The translations under genes were made by a program, and so were the position numbers. From CAYMUR01 sp964393615 (GTDB lineage: Bacteria; Planctomycetota; Planctomycetia; Pirellulales; Pirellulaceae), in assembly GCA_964393615.1 (NCBI GenBank), contig CAYMUR010000059.1:1-33704 (forward strand): 33,704 nucleotides of DNA, given 5' to 3'. The notes beneath the pieces are model-generated. The model was not told the origin of the DNA. It ran no database searches and was given only the letters and a program-made list of their open reading frames with translations. This document shows positions 33,133 through 33,704 of this stretch, piece after piece; position 1 is the first letter of the stretch; every line of letters begins with the position of its first letter.

Positions 33133-33704
33133 TCAAAGACTTACCTCTTGTCGCATCCGGTGTCTTGTTGCGTTGTCGATCCATGGTGCTGACAATTGCA
33201 GTGCTATGGAAACAATAGTGATGATGGCAAAACTACGCGGGAATGGCAGAAACAGCTGTAATATCAAGGCCCACAAGATGCAAGTGCTGGTACTCCATAA
33301 ACTGAATCTTGTGGTCCTGAGTGGATCTGTTTTGAGCCACAGGCGGAGTACGAAAAATAGTCCAGCAAAATAACCGAGGAATACGAGAAATTGGGGGTCA
33401 CCTTCGACAGAGTACATGCTTTTAGGCCATGCGGTCCACGTACTGGGGTCGTTGACCAGCAAGAATTGCGGTTCTACCAGTAAAATCTTGTACAAACCGT
33501 AGGAAAGCGTTCCGGCAAACAATCCTAAAGCAAGCATGCTGAACCGACGCAGCGCCTGGTCTGGCTTGAAGCCTTCCCATGATTTAGATAACACCAGAAT
33601 GGACCATGTCATTATAGTGCACGTTAGGGTGAGCCAGGCATAATTGGGTGTCCAGGAAAGAATGTCAGCACTTAAATCGTGGTTTGTGAAGACCAGCAAT
33701 ATGA
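33133..33704 (-). CDS. Multi-pass membrane protein (5' partial, runs off the right edge)
   Basis: The frame is open to the right edge; TTG at 33699 is not a credible start because coding continues upstream. About 190 residues are visible with at least five hydrophobic segments (YAWLTLTCTIMTWSILVL; FSMLALGLFAGTLSYGLYKI; FLVFLGYFAGLFFVLRLWL; FSLWSTSTCILWALILQLF; FAIITIVSIALQLSAPW). Loops contain WTAWPKSMYSVEGDPQ. No catalytic motif is seen. The planctomycete context (ECF sigma factor and a signal-peptide membrane protein downstream) suggests an envelope or signalling role, but that is inference; the missing N-terminus may carry a recognisable domain. Confidence 0.65.
   Translation of the reverse strand, partial: ILLVFTNHDLSADILSWTPNYAWLTLTCTIMTWSILVLSKSWEGFKPDQALRRFSMLALGLFAGTLSYGLYKILLVEPQFLLVNDPSTWTAWPKSMYSVEGDPQFLVFLGYFAGLFFVLRLWLKTDPLRTTRFSLWSTSTCILWALILQLFLPFPRSFAIITIVSIALQLSAPWIDNATRHRMRQEVSL

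Noticed and set aside
1..33704. tRNA, rRNA, insertion sequence or prophage genes
   Set aside because: No tRNA T-loop/CCA pattern, rRNA segment, transposase or phage protein was recognised by eye; a dedicated scan could still find a tRNA.

Overview
The window looks like a piece of a planctomycete (Planctomycetota, probably Pirellulales-like) chromosome, assembled as a draft. The grounds are the protein families: an SHD1-domain protein with acidic repeats, a zinc-ribbon membrane protein, a Tat-exported sugar-phosphate-isomerase-like protein, an ECF-type sigma factor with a planctomycete-type partner, and several conserved proteins that I remember only from this phylum. Names are by recognition of sequence motifs; no database search was run. 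Two runs of N (10 and 100 bases) are assembly gaps. The first splits a reading frame and the second sits in a tandem repeat.

Layout. 1-3518: the end of an acidic-repeat SHD1 protein, then sufU and sufS (iron-sulfur assembly), then a convergent XRE-like regulator. 3519-5049: a gene-poor stretch rich in perfect palindromes, holding a truncated family-2 glycosyltransferase-like ORF. 5050-10415: a PYROXD2-like FAD oxidoreductase broken by the 10-N gap, then on the minus strand hisE, hisG, prfB (with a clear programmed frameshift) and a conserved hypothetical, then the repeat-associated 100-N gap. 10416-14333: miaA, aspS and a thioredoxin-fold lipoprotein-like protein without a CxxC. 14324-16903 (minus): an ACT-domain protein, a zinc-ribbon membrane protein and an HD phosphohydrolase, probably co-transcribed. 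17584-17976: a hotdog thioesterase.

18082-24228 (minus) is a housekeeping block: pheA, tpiA, secG, yicC, gmk, rpoZ, coaC, coaB. The last three overlap or lie close together. It serves phenylalanine synthesis, glycolysis, protein export, RNA metabolism, GMP phosphorylation, RNA polymerase and coenzyme A. 24551-29358 (plus) is a chaperone pair, dnaK then clpB, which would act together in disaggregation. 29721-30602 is the Tat-exported isomerase-like protein. 30756-33704 (minus) is a regulatory or envelope cluster: two membrane proteins, an ECF-type sigma factor and a small zinc-finger-like partner whose N-terminus is interrupted by an in-frame TAG.

Most of the window is ordinary core genome. 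The parts worth a second look are the palindrome cluster at 3659-4166, the possible structured leader at 4663-4734, the interrupted sigma-factor partner at 31146-31148, the near-identical acidic repeats at the left edge, and the repeat array around the 100-N gap. I do not see a CRISPR array, prophage, transposase, rRNA or tRNA.
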